A stretch of DNA of 64,000 nucleotides from Ectobacillus polymachus (lineage in GTDB: Bacteria; Bacillota; Bacilli; Bacillales; Bacillaceae_G), in NCBI RefSeq assembly GCF_048159605.1, contig NZ_JBLREB010000002.1, forward strand, positions 62,001-126,000, in the 5' to 3' direction. The notes under the pieces are model-generated. The model had not been told where the DNA came from and searched no databases. It saw only the letters and a program-made list of their open reading frames with translations. Positions 33,770 through 42,462 of the stretch are shown here, piece after piece. Position 1 is the first letter of the stretch, and every line of letters starts with the position of its first letter. The translations under genes were made by a program, and so were the position numbers.

Positions 33770-34396
33770 ATGATTTCAAAATTTATGAATCTTGAAAAGG
33801 AAAAACAAGAGCGTATCGTAAATGCTGCGATAAAGGAATTTGCCAATAAGGGCTATGATCAAGCTTCAACGAATGAAATTGTAAAGGATGCAAACATATC
33901 AAAAGGGTTACTTTTTCATTATTTTAAGAATAAGAAGCAGTTATTTTTATTTGTATTTGATTATTGCGTCGAACTCAGTGTGAATGAATTATATGGAAAA
34001 ATTGATTTTGGGGAGAAGGATATATTCTTACGTTTACGGCAAATAATGGGTGTGAAATTAGAACTGATTCGTAAGACTCCCCATATAATCGATTTTTTAA
34101 TGGCTGCTGTTCTGGATGAATCAAAGGAAATTAAGCAGCATGTGGAGGAAAAAAGTAAGGAACTGAGTGAAAATGGCTACACACGAATATTTAAAGATAT
34201 TGATGTTTCGAAATTTAAGAAAGGAGTTGATATAGAGAAGGTAATGAACATTATTATTTGGACATTTGAAGGAATAAGTGCATCAGAAGTGAAGAAGCTG
34301 AAACATTCAGCTGCAAGTTCCATCGATTACAAGCAAGTTTTCAAAGAAGTTGATCGTTATATTGAAATATTGCAGGAAAGCTTTTATCAATCCTAG
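33770..34396 (+). CDS. TetR-family transcriptional regulator
   Basis: 208-residue repressor. The N-terminal HTH (residues about 15-60) reads ASTNEIVKDANISKGLLFHYFKNK. The C-terminal helical domain is ligand-binding and dimerising. AAGGAAGAG precedes ATG 33770. It is first in a four-gene operon with an ABC exporter, downstream of twin palindromes it probably binds. Its ligand is likely a compound exported by the system; identity unknown. Confidence 0.92.
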   Translation: MISKFMNLEKEKQERIVNAAIKEFANKGYDQASTNEIVKDANISKGLLFHYFKNKKQLFLFVFDYCVELSVNELYGKIDFGEKDIFLRLRQIMGVKLELIRKTPHIIDFLMAAVLDESKEIKQHVEEKSKELSENGYTRIFKDIDVSKFKKGVDIEKVMNIIIWTFEGISASEVKKLKHSAASSIDYKQVFKEVDRYIEILQESFYQS

Positions 34397-34411
34397 GTGG
34401 GAGGTTATATT

Positions 34412-35302
34412 ATGAATGTCATTGAGTTAAACGGTTTGACGAAGAGCTATGGGGAATCGAGAGGGATTACGGATATAAGCTTTCAAGTAGAAGAGGGCGA
34501 AATCTTTGGGTTTATCGGTCCAAATGGAGCTGGAAAATCAACGACGATTCGAACTTTGCTTGGATTGATTCGTCCTACGAGTGGCAGTGCTACGATATTT
34601 GGAAAAGACATTCTAGAGAAAAGATCAGAAATTGCTAAGGATATTGGTTATTTACCATCCGAAGTATTTTATTATGACCATATGAAGGTTATTGATTTAT
34701 TAAACTATTCGGCAAGCTTCTATAAAAAGGATTGCAGCAAACGAATGAAAGAATTAGCAGATATTATGGAATTGGATCTTACGAAGAAGATTGATGATTT
34801 ATCTTTTGGAAATAAGAAAAAGGTTGGTATCGTGCAAGGGCTGCTTCATGAACCGAAACTTATAATATTGGATGAACCTACGGGTGGATTAGATCCCCTT
34901 ATGCAGCAAAAGTTTTTTGAACTGCTATTAGAAGAAAATAAAAAAGGGGCAACGATTTTGTTTTCCTCCCATATTTTAAGTGAGGTTCAAAAGCTTTGTG
35001 ATCGTGTTGCGATTATTAAAGAGGGCAAAATTATTAATGTAGAAAAAATTAGTACGTTAAAAGAAAACAACTACAAGAAGTTTAAAATAGAGCTTATTTC
35101 TGAGGTAGATAAACAATATTTTGACGTTCCGGGCGTTTCAAAGCTAGAGGGTAAAAATCATACGATTAGCTTTTTATTTAAAGGAAACATTAATTCGATT
35201 ATGAAAAAGTTCGCAGACATTGAGGTAGCAAATGTTTGGATTGAGGAGCCGAGCCTCGAAGAAATATTCTTGCATTATTATGAGAAGGAGGAAACGGTAT
35301 GA
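34412..35302 (+). CDS. ABC exporter ATP-binding protein
   Basis: ATPase of an ABC-2 type exporter, 296 residues. Walker A is GPNGAGKST, the signature is LSFGNKKKVG (degenerate relative to LSGGQ), Walker B is LIILDEPTGGLDP, and the switch His is in FSSHILSE. The C-terminal 80 residues form an accessory domain typical of the bacitracin/lantibiotic-like BcrA branch. ATG 34412 has GGGAGG upstream. It overlaps the first permease gene by ATGA. Confidence 0.92.
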   Translation: MNVIELNGLTKSYGESRGITDISFQVEEGEIFGFIGPNGAGKSTTIRTLLGLIRPTSGSATIFGKDILEKRSEIAKDIGYLPSEVFYYDHMKVIDLLNYSASFYKKDCSKRMKELADIMELDLTKKIDDLSFGNKKKVGIVQGLLHEPKLIILDEPTGGLDPLMQQKFFELLLEENKKGATILFSSHILSEVQKLCDRVAIIKEGKIINVEKISTLKENNYKKFKIELISEVDKQYFDVPGVSKLEGKNHTISFLFKGNINSIMKKFADIEVANVWIEEPSLEEIFLHYYEKEETV

Positions 35303-36096
35303 ATGTCTATTTACACGAATTGAAGGCATGCCGAAAGTCGTGCATCGTTTGGACATGTACATTAGTTGTGATGCTCTTCTTCTATTTATCCTTATTTTCG
35401 AGTTTTTTTAAGGATGCAGTAGATGCGCAAAAACTGCTGCAAGGTTATCCAGACGCAGTGAAAAAAGCACTGGGACTTAATGTTATGGAAATGGCATCAC
35501 TTGTCCGTTTCTATTCCTTTATCTTTGGTTATATTGTGCTATGCGGAGCTATTCAAGCTATGAATCTTGGAACATCGATCTTGTCGAAGGAACTTCGGGA
35601 GAAAACAGCAGATTTTCTTTTAACGAAGCCGATAACACGGTCGTCTATATTAACGGCAAAGCTATTAGCAGCTGTAACATCTCTTGTTATTACGAATATG
35701 GTGTACATCATATGTGCAATCATCGCAGCGAATATTTTCAAAACAGAAGACTATAATATAACGGTATTTCTCATGATTTCGGCAACTATGTTTTTTGTTC
35801 AGATCTTGTTTTTGGTTATTGGTATTTTTCTATCTATTATTCTTGGTAAAATTAAATCGGTTATTTCGGTTTCGTTAGGAACAGTATTTACTTTTTACTT
35901 TATTAGTATGTTTACTTCTGTGCTTGGAGATAACTCATTGCGGTATATAACTCCTTTTCAATATTTTAATTCTTCTTATATTATCGAACATTCTTCGTAC
36001 GAAGGATCATTCATAGCTGTAGGAATAGTAGTAGTCATCCTTACAGTAACTGCTAGCTATCTGATGTATGTAAGAAAAGATATTCACGCTGTTTAA
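35299..36096 (+). CDS. ABC-2 exporter permease 1
   Basis: Membrane permease of 265 residues with six hydrophobic helices. It starts inside the ATPase stop (ATGA overlap), so it is translationally coupled. KELREKTADFLLTKPITRSSIL is the cytoplasmic-loop segment conserved in this ABC-2 subtype. It resembles the second permease in length and in LTAKL and FQYF segments and probably forms a heterodimer with it. Confidence 0.9.
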   Translation: MNVYLHELKACRKSCIVWTCTLVVMLFFYLSLFSSFFKDAVDAQKLLQGYPDAVKKALGLNVMEMASLVRFYSFIFGYIVLCGAIQAMNLGTSILSKELREKTADFLLTKPITRSSILTAKLLAAVTSLVITNMVYIICAIIAANIFKTEDYNITVFLMISATMFFVQILFLVIGIFLSIILGKIKSVISVSLGTVFTFYFISMFTSVLGDNSLRYITPFQYFNSSYIIEHSSYEGSFIAVGIVVVILTVTASYLMYVRKDIHAV

Positions 36097-36131
36097 CATT
36101 TTGAATTTAAGTAGAAAAGGAGGTATATGCT

Positions 36132-36929
36132 ATGAATGTATTTATGAGAGAAATGAAAGCAAACCGAAAATCACTCTTCCTGTGGAGCATAGGTATGATC
36201 TTGCTAATTGCAGCTAGCATGGGGAAATATGCAGGATTTTCATCAACAGCGGGTTCTATGAAAGACGTAATCGCACAGATGCCTAAGGCGCTGCAGGACA
36301 TGATGAGTTTGGGAGGTTTTGATTTATCGAAAGTAAGCGGATATTATGGCGTTCTCTTTATTTATATTGTTCTCATGGCAGCGATACATGCTGCAATTAT
36401 AGGAGCGGCGATCATTAGTAAAGAAGAACGAGATAAAACAGCTGAATTTCTATTTGTCAAACCCGTGTCTCGAAATAGCATTTTAACAGCAAAGCTGGCA
36501 GTTGCATTCGTTCATATTCTTATTTTAAATCTTATTACCTATCTGTCCTCCCTTTTATTTGTTTCCTACTTTAGCAAAGGCGAGGCGGTAAGCGGCGATA
36601 TTACAAAATTAATGGTCGGCATGTTTATCATACAGCTTATCTTTTTATGGATTGGGGCAAGCGTGGCGGTGAGCAGTCCGCATCCACAAAGTGCTACTGC
36701 GATATCAACAGGAATCTTACTTGGTACATTTGTCTTATCCCGTGCAATCGAAATCAATTCCAATCTAACTTTTTTGCAATATTTATCTCCATTTCAATAT
36801 TTTCGAGCTATTGATCTTATGTATGGCGGTAGTTTTCAGCCTGTCTTTATCGTATGTTCGGTGATTATTATAGGGTTGTTAGGTGTTTTTACGTATATGT
36901 ATAATCAGAAAAGAGATTTGCACGTATAA
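36132..36929 (+). CDS. ABC-2 exporter permease 2
   Basis: Second permease of the TetR-controlled exporter, 265 residues and six helices. SKEERDKTAEFLFVKPVSRNSIL matches the loop of permease 1, pointing to duplication. AAAAGGAGG precedes the ATG. Its stop codon TAA lies inside the ATAAA that begins a bcr1 repeat, so the repeat inserted exactly at the gene end or serves as its terminator. Confidence 0.9.
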   Translation: MNVFMREMKANRKSLFLWSIGMILLIAASMGKYAGFSSTAGSMKDVIAQMPKALQDMMSLGGFDLSKVSGYYGVLFIYIVLMAAIHAAIIGAAIISKEERDKTAEFLFVKPVSRNSILTAKLAVAFVHILILNLITYLSSLLFVSYFSKGEAVSGDITKLMVGMFIIQLIFLWIGASVAVSSPHPQSATAISTGILLGTFVLSRAIEINSNLTFLQYLSPFQYFRAIDLMYGGSFQPVFIVCSVIIIGLLGVFTYMYNQKRDLHV

Positions 36930-37083
36930 AGTGAAACTTCCCTCGGTGGGGGTTTTTTCTCTTACCCCACCGAGGGTTAGTTGAACCAATCGGACTTTTA
37001 CGGGCAGTTATCCCCCACTTAGCCTTTTCTGATTTCTCTAATCCTTGAAGTGGGGGTATTACTGCCCGTTAAAGCGGGATAAA
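36926..37083 (+). repeat. bcr1-type repeat, full copy
   Basis: 158 bp from ATAAAGTGAAAC to GCGGGATAAA, with ATAAA at both ends. Internal hairpins: CCCTCGGTGGGG with CCCCACCGAGGG near the left end, and a second complex stem in the right half ending CCCGTTAAAGCGGG. It is nearly identical in layout to the copies at 56703 and 61557. Confidence 0.9.
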
Positions 37084-37108
37084 CTTTATTTCGATTGGAG
37101 CTCATAGC

Positions 37109-37142
37109 ATAGGCCATCATTTTCCAGGTGGCCTATTTTTTA
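37109..37142 (+). terminator. rho-independent terminator
   Basis: ATAGGCCA (37109-37116) pairs with TGGCCTAT (37129-37136), followed by a T tract. It may originally have closed the exporter operon before the repeat entered. Confidence 0.75.
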
Positions 37143-37416
37143 TAGGGAAATGTGTAGTAGGGTCCTATTTAAACGTTTGATTAGCTTCTACCTTGTTATG
37201 AATGGAATGGGTACTTGTAAATGTTGTATGACCTCCTGTTTTTGCCTAGGATATGCTAAAATAAATACGTTGTTGCTAAAAAAACTAGGATATGTGACCG
37301 ATGTAACATGTGCTGGCAAGGCCCGCATCATTGTTATTTACTATTGGTATGCATATTTTTTCATGATAGAAGAATTATTTCACTTCAAATGGTAAAACAG
37401 AGGGAGGAATTTTTGT
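37143..37416. other. intergenic region, nothing firm
   Basis: It contains a possible 81-codon GTG frame (37150-37395) with an unlikely composition and no ribosome site. No other signal is seen apart from GGGAGG before the HAD gene. Confidence 0.5.
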
Positions 37417-38199
37417 ATGAGCTATAAGGCTGTCTTTCTAGACATTGACGGTACAATTGTGCCTCATGAGAAATGTATGTCGGAAGTTACGAAGCAAGCA
37501 ATTAAACGTCTAAAGGAGAAACATCTTAACGTAATTATAGCAACAGGACGAGCACCATACTTTGCAAAAACCGTTGTAGATCAATTGGAAGTGGACTCTA
37601 TGATTTTTTTCAATGGGAATTATGTACTTCATGAAGGTAAGATGATTCATCAAGCTCCCATCGAGAAAAAGGTGCTCGATAAACTTTATATACAATCTGA
37701 AGAAAATGAACATCCGCTCACGTATTTAGCGGGGGCAGAGTTTCGTGTATCGAATACAGATCATCCGTACGTAAAAGAGGCATTTCGTAATGATTCTATA
37801 ATGCCGCAGAAGGCCTCTGCTTTGTTTTGGAAGGAGAAGGAAATTTATCAATTATTTCTTCATTGTGACCTAAATGAGGAACGAAAGTACCAAGAGAATA
37901 TTCCAGAGCTATACTTTAGAAGATGGAGCCAGCCAGGTATGCGTACTTGTGATGTGAACCTTTCCAATGGTACAAAGGCTACTGGTATTGAAAAAATACT
38001 TGAAAAAATAGGGGTTGCGCCAGATGAGGCAGTAGCATTTGGCGATGGGCTGAATGACGTTGAAATGCTATCCCTTGTTGGGATGGGTGTAGCTATGGGC
38101 AATGCAAGTAAGGAAGTACAAGCACACGCAAATATGGTAACGAAAACCGCTGATGAAGACGGAGTAAAGCATGGATTAGAAGTGTTAGGTTTATTATAA
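37417..38199 (+). CDS. Cof-type HAD-family phosphatase
   Basis: Cytosolic phosphatase of the HAD IIB (Cof) group, 260 residues. Motif 1 is FLDIDGTI with the nucleophile Asp9 and acid Asp11. Motif 2 lies at IIATGRA, the motif 3 Lys in NGTKATGI, and motif 4 is FGDGLNDVEML. GGGAGG precedes the ATG. It is followed after 27 bases by the PIG-V-like gene, so the two may share an mRNA. Sugar phosphates or flavin phosphates are typical substrates. Confidence 0.94.
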   Translation: MSYKAVFLDIDGTIVPHEKCMSEVTKQAIKRLKEKHLNVIIATGRAPYFAKTVVDQLEVDSMIFFNGNYVLHEGKMIHQAPIEKKVLDKLYIQSEENEHPLTYLAGAEFRVSNTDHPYVKEAFRNDSIMPQKASALFWKEKEIYQLFLHCDLNEERKYQENIPELYFRRWSQPGMRTCDVNLSNGTKATGIEKILEKIGVAPDEAVAFGDGLNDVEMLSLVGMGVAMGNASKEVQAHANMVTKTADEDGVKHGLEVLGLL

Positions 38200-38226
38200 G
38201 CAGTACCAATTTTAAGGAGTGAAACA

Positions 38227-39363
38227 ATGATTGACAAGATCCTGCCTCGGGCTAACGACCTTGCACCCCGTAAAAGGCATCCATTACTTGTACCATTTTT
38301 TGTACATTATTTAATTATATTGCTTGGAACCTATTTACCTTATTACAAAAATACAGAGCATATCCCAATGGCCTTTAATGCAATGGCTAATACTTGGTTC
38401 CAATGGGATAGTCTTTGGTATTTACAAATTGCTCAGCATGGCTATCAAACAACGACAGCAACTGCATTTTTTCCATTTGTACCCGTTTTAATCAAAGTCG
38501 TAAATAATGTATATGTTGTTCTTCTTCTAACAGGAATTGCATTTTTTCTTTGTTTATATTTGTTGCAAGAATTGTTTAAACGTATGAATTTGACAGAGGA
38601 TCAGATTCGGATGGGAATTTGGTTTTTTGCTTTAAATCCATGTGCGTTTTATTATACTACCCTCTATACAGAGGTATGGTCCGTTCTGTTTTCTCTTGCT
38701 TCCTTGCATATGGCGGTAAAAGGGAAATGGGTGTATGCATGCCTTTTTGCAGCGCTATTAACGTCAACCCGTGCCACAACGATATGGTTCGGTCTGTATC
38801 CACTTGTTCTTTTCATCGGTTCTATAAGAAAGAAGGACTGGAAAATGACAGGTCGTGCATTGGCATGGGGTTTAAGCATACTAGTAGGTATCGTATCTTA
38901 TATGGTTTATTTATACGTGGAATTTAAGGACCCTTTAATTTTTTCAACTACCCAATCAGTGAACTGGGATCATTATTTTGTATGGCCTTGGGTTCAAATC
39001 GTACAAGGCTTTTTTGGAACGATTTTGGCAGATATACGCGATGGGAGACAGGGGTTATGGATTGCGAGTGTGATCTTTGTGTATATGGGGACCGTCAGCA
39101 TTTGGAAAATACGTACAACCATTCCGTGGGAAAGGCTTGGTATGATCCTATTCACGATAGCGAATTTGATACTTTCGTTTTCATTTGATACGCGAGGAGT
39201 GCCTTTCTATAGTACATTTCGCTATGTAAGTGTTATATTCCCAATCTATGGTGTTATGGCAGTTGTCCTGCCAAAGCGGATGCAACGTGTTGTCTTAGGA
39301 TTCTTTGCAATCATGACATTTATAGGGGCGTGGACATTCACTCACCACAATTGGTTTGCATAG
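38227..39363 (+). CDS. PIG-V-like mannosyltransferase family membrane protein (copy B)
   Basis: 378-residue multispanning protein, paralogue of that at 20104. Matching blocks include TWFQWDSLWYLQIAQHGYQ, ATAFFPFVPVLIKVV, TEVWSVLFSLASLHMAVKGKW and the C-terminal AWTFTHHNWF. AAGGAGTG precedes the ATG. As for copy A, a GT-C role with a lipid-linked donor is inferred. A HAD phosphatase lies upstream here, whereas an aldo/keto reductase lies downstream of copy A, so the paralogues sit in different contexts. Confidence 0.82.
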   Translation: MIDKILPRANDLAPRKRHPLLVPFFVHYLIILLGTYLPYYKNTEHIPMAFNAMANTWFQWDSLWYLQIAQHGYQTTTATAFFPFVPVLIKVVNNVYVVLLLTGIAFFLCLYLLQELFKRMNLTEDQIRMGIWFFALNPCAFYYTTLYTEVWSVLFSLASLHMAVKGKWVYACLFAALLTSTRATTIWFGLYPLVLFIGSIRKKDWKMTGRALAWGLSILVGIVSYMVYLYVEFKDPLIFSTTQSVNWDHYFVWPWVQIVQGFFGTILADIRDGRQGLWIASVIFVYMGTVSIWKIRTTIPWERLGMILFTIANLILSFSFDTRGVPFYSTFRYVSVIFPIYGVMAVVLPKRMQRVVLGFFAIMTFIGAWTFTHHNWFA

Positions 39364-39395
39364 GTTAGGAATCTATTAAAATCGTTTTTTACAAG

Positions 39396-39421
39396 CTTCG
39401 TCTCCTAAGACGAAGTTTTAT
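39396..39421 (+). terminator. rho-independent terminator
   Basis: CTTCGTCT / AGACGAAG stem (39396-39403, 39408-39415) with following TTTTATT. Confidence 0.75.
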
Positions 39422-39636
39422 TAATTTGTAGGAAATATGACATCACCATTATGACTTTTTAGTGATACGATAGATGCATCTTTCTTGGTTTTATCCGTAA
39501 AAAATTCCTTGTATTACATGTAATATTACTTCATATAAATGTGATAAAATATGGATGTATAAGAAGTTAATTATAAATTTTCAAAATAATAAATATTTAT
39601 TAATAATAGTATTTTAGAAATAAGGGAAGTGAAAGA

Positions 39637-40899
39637 GTGAAACAGGAGCCGGTCGAACGAGAACACAAGGCTGAAGAGCTGCTTGAGTGGCGCCGGGATG
39701 AAGTAGAGAATCGAGAAAAAGAGTTCGTACAACCAGTGCATAATAATGAAACGTTATATACGAATATATTAGATGCATTACCTATAAATATTTTTCTTGA
39801 AGATCGACAAGGGCGAAGGGTGTATGCGAATAAGCAAGCATACGAAAGTAATCATGAGGAGATTGCTGAGCAAATACGGGAATCCGATAATCAAAGTTAT
39901 GCATTTACGGGAAAGAAAATGATTAAAGAGCTTTCTTCAAACGAGGAATATTTACTGAGGTTTTCCATCGATCTTACAGATCGGGTGAAGGCGGAACAAC
40001 AGTTGTGTGAAAGTGAACAAACATTTCGTATGTTTTTCGATCAGGCGGCAGATAGTTTTTTTCTCATAGATTGTGAGAGAAAGCTAGTGGATGTGAATAC
40101 AACTGTATGTGAGTTGCTAGGGTATACGAGAGAAGAATTGCTATCCCTAACTTTAGAGGATGTTTCATCGTTAAGCAGCGAACAAATTGTGCAGTGCTAT
40201 CAACTTTGTAATGTAAATCGTTCGATTAATATGGAACATCTTCTTATTTGTAAAGATCAATCCCATTTCCCAGTCGATACGAATATTTGTTTATTTCAGA
40301 TTGGAAATAAACAAATGTATACAGCGTCATGCCGAGATATACGTGATAAGAAGAAGAGTGAAGAACGCATTCGATATATGGCGTATCACGATGAATTGAC
40401 TGGTTTACCAAATCGTTGGAAGGTAAGATCCTATATCGAACAGTATATGGCTGATGAACGGAATCATGAAGATATGTTTGCAATTTTGCTACTGGATATT
40501 GACGATTTTAAAGTGATCAATGATACGCTAGGTCATCAAGCAGGCGACCTTTTACTCCAACGTGTGACGAAGCGAATTAGGCAGGAGATACGGGAACAAG
40601 ATATGTTCGCGAGGTTAGGAGGAGATGAATTTACTATTTTTCTTCCTAATTTAGTAACTACTGATTATGTTACAACAGTTTGTGAAAACCTTATTCGTTT
40701 ATTTAAGGAACCTTTCATGATCCAAGGAAATCCGTACCAAATTACAACTAGCATTGGCGTGAGCTTCTCGCAAACAGTTCAATGTGATCTAGATATATTA
40801 GTAAAACATGCAGATATGGCAATGTATTGTGCAAAAGAACAGGGGGGGAATCAGTATCGTTTTTTTGAGAAGAATATGCTTATATCTACAAAGAAGTGA
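39637..40899 (+). CDS. PAS-GGDEF diguanylate cyclase
   Basis: Cytosolic enzyme making cyclic di-GMP from GTP. An N-terminal charged helix is followed by a PAS domain (about 40-120) and a second PAS (about 125-235, DQAADSFFLIDCERKLVDVN). The GGDEF domain (about 250-410) has an intact active site GGDEF at 328-332. The inhibitory I-site RxxD is also present (Arg319 to Asp322), five residues before GGDEF. There is no transmembrane helix, so it senses an internal signal. GTG 39637 follows AAGGGAAG. No EAL or PilZ gene is nearby. Confidence 0.93.
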   Translation: MKQEPVEREHKAEELLEWRRDEVENREKEFVQPVHNNETLYTNILDALPINIFLEDRQGRRVYANKQAYESNHEEIAEQIRESDNQSYAFTGKKMIKELSSNEEYLLRFSIDLTDRVKAEQQLCESEQTFRMFFDQAADSFFLIDCERKLVDVNTTVCELLGYTREELLSLTLEDVSSLSSEQIVQCYQLCNVNRSINMEHLLICKDQSHFPVDTNICLFQIGNKQMYTASCRDIRDKKKSEERIRYMAYHDELTGLPNRWKVRSYIEQYMADERNHEDMFAILLLDIDDFKVINDTLGHQAGDLLLQRVTKRIRQEIREQDMFARLGGDEFTIFLPNLVTTDYVTTVCENLIRLFKEPFMIQGNPYQITTSIGVSFSQTVQCDLDILVKHADMAMYCAKEQGGNQYRFFEKNMLISTKK

Positions 40900-40966
40900 A
40901 TCATAAATAGGGTAGACGAATATAAACAATTTCACTGCTGTTGCAATTGAGTATTGGAATAGAGTG

Positions 40967-41002
40967 CCATTCTTTCTCTATAAGGAGAGCGAATGGTTTT
41001 TT
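40967..41002 (+). terminator. rho-independent terminator
   Basis: CCATTC (40967-40972) with GAATGG (40991-40996) and inner TCTC/GAGA pairing, followed by six T residues. Confidence 0.78.
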
Positions 41003-41082
41003 CATGCTAAAACATGTGATATTTTTTTAAAAAATTTGTTAATATAAAGACTGCACATCTTAGAAAAGGACTGATTAAAAAT

Positions 41083-42417
41083 ATGAAAAAGAATGAGGAC
41101 CATAGTGAGAATGTTCATCTGAGGAAGGACATTGGCATGCTCGAAGCCATTACGGTTGTTATAGGAATTGTAATTGGCTCCGGTATATTTTTTAAATCTT
41201 CGCCGGTATTTGGACAAGCCGGGTCTGTTTGGATGGGACTTGCTGCTTGGATTGTCGGTGGTATTGTGACGATGGCTTCTGCCCTTACCGTTGCTGAAAT
41301 AGGAGCAGCGATTCCGAAGACAGGCGGCGTGTTTGTGTACTTGAAAGAGCTATATAATGAGAAATGGGCGTTTTTGTATGGGTGGGTGCAAACTCTCGTA
41401 TACGCCCCTGGCATTATCGCAGCTCTGTCGATTGTATTTGCTACGCAAGCTACGTACTTTATACCCATGTCTCCCAAGGAGCAAAAGGGACTTGCCGTGT
41501 TTATTATGGTCTTTATTATTCTGATTAATATAGTTTCTACAAGGCTAGGTAGCCGTGTACAAATCATCGTTACCTTTGCAAAGCTTGTCCCTATTTTTGT
41601 TATTATTTTGTTTGGTTTGTGGAAAGGTCAGGCGCATAGCCTAACTGCAGCAGCTCCGATGGAATTTCATGCTGCAGGCTTTGGAGCAGCTATTCTAGGA
41701 ACGTTGTGGGCCTATGATGGTTGGGTACATGTTAGCAATATGGCAGGGGAAATGAAAAATGCCAAAACAGATTTACCAAGAGCGATTGTCATTGGACTAA
41801 GTATGATTATCCTTATTTATTTGCTAATTAATATGGCAATTATTCAAGTTCTGCCCTTTAGCGAGGTAGTATCTTCTCCAAAAGTTGCTTCTGATACCGC
41901 TGTGCAATTGTTTGGCAATAGCGGAGCAGGGTTCATTACAGCGGGTATCATGATTTCCATAATCGGTGCGTTAAATGGTTATATCATGACTGGTATAAGA
42001 ATTCCATACGCAATGAGCAGGGATGGTCTTTTCCCTTTTTCTTCTATTTTCAGCCGTTTACATGGTACATTCAAAACGCCTGCAAATATTTTAATACTAG
42101 AAGGATTGTTAGCATTCATTTATCTGATGACCGGTTCTTTCGAGACGCTAACGAACCTAGCTATATTTGTGACATGGATTTTCTTCGTGATGACAGTCGC
42201 CGGAATCTTTATATTACGCTATAAGTTTAAGCATGTTGAACGTCCTTATCAGGTTCCGCTGTTCCCGGTTGTTCCTATTATCGGAATCGCAGGGGGAATC
42301 TATATTATCATTAGTACATTTTTTACGAGTACACTAGATGCTCTCATTGGTATTTTCGTTACCATTATCGGGATCCCGGTGTACTATGCTATAAAACGAA
42401 AAGAAAAGAGCGTGTAA
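41083..42417 (+). CDS. APC-family amino-acid permease (LAT/SteT-like)
   Basis: 12-helix membrane transporter of 444 residues. LEAITVVIGIVIGSGIFF is the helix 1 substrate motif (GSGIF) of the APC superfamily. LWAYDGWVHVSNMAGEMKN matches the helix 6 region of the LAT branch, which includes the SteT Ser/Thr exchanger of B. subtilis. The ribosome site is a weak AAAGGA, about 14 bases ahead of the ATG. Whether it exchanges or imports, and which amino acid, is not clear from sequence. Confidence 0.9.
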   Translation: MKKNEDHSENVHLRKDIGMLEAITVVIGIVIGSGIFFKSSPVFGQAGSVWMGLAAWIVGGIVTMASALTVAEIGAAIPKTGGVFVYLKELYNEKWAFLYGWVQTLVYAPGIIAALSIVFATQATYFIPMSPKEQKGLAVFIMVFIILINIVSTRLGSRVQIIVTFAKLVPIFVIILFGLWKGQAHSLTAAAPMEFHAAGFGAAILGTLWAYDGWVHVSNMAGEMKNAKTDLPRAIVIGLSMIILIYLLINMAIIQVLPFSEVVSSPKVASDTAVQLFGNSGAGFITAGIMISIIGALNGYIMTGIRIPYAMSRDGLFPFSSIFSRLHGTFKTPANILILEGLLAFIYLMTGSFETLTNLAIFVTWIFFVMTVAGIFILRYKFKHVERPYQVPLFPVVPIIGIAGGIYIIISTFFTSTLDALIGIFVTIIGIPVYYAIKRKEKSV

Positions 42418-42420
42418 ATC

Positions 42421-42454
42421 AAAAAAGAACGAGATGAGCTCTCGTTCTTTTTTT
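42421..42454. terminator. bidirectional terminator
   Basis: AAAAAGAACGAG (42422-42433) pairs with CTCGTTCTTTTT (42441-42452) between convergent genes. Confidence 0.85.
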
Positions 42455-42462
42455 GATAGGAG

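Noticed and set aside
37150..37395. 81-codon GTG frame between the bcr1 repeat and the HAD gene
   Set aside because: No ribosome site, Cys-rich and atypical composition, no family resemblance.
41115..41567. 150-codon minus-strand frame opposite the amino-acid permease
   Set aside because: A shadow of the permease; low-complexity Ile/Thr-rich translation.
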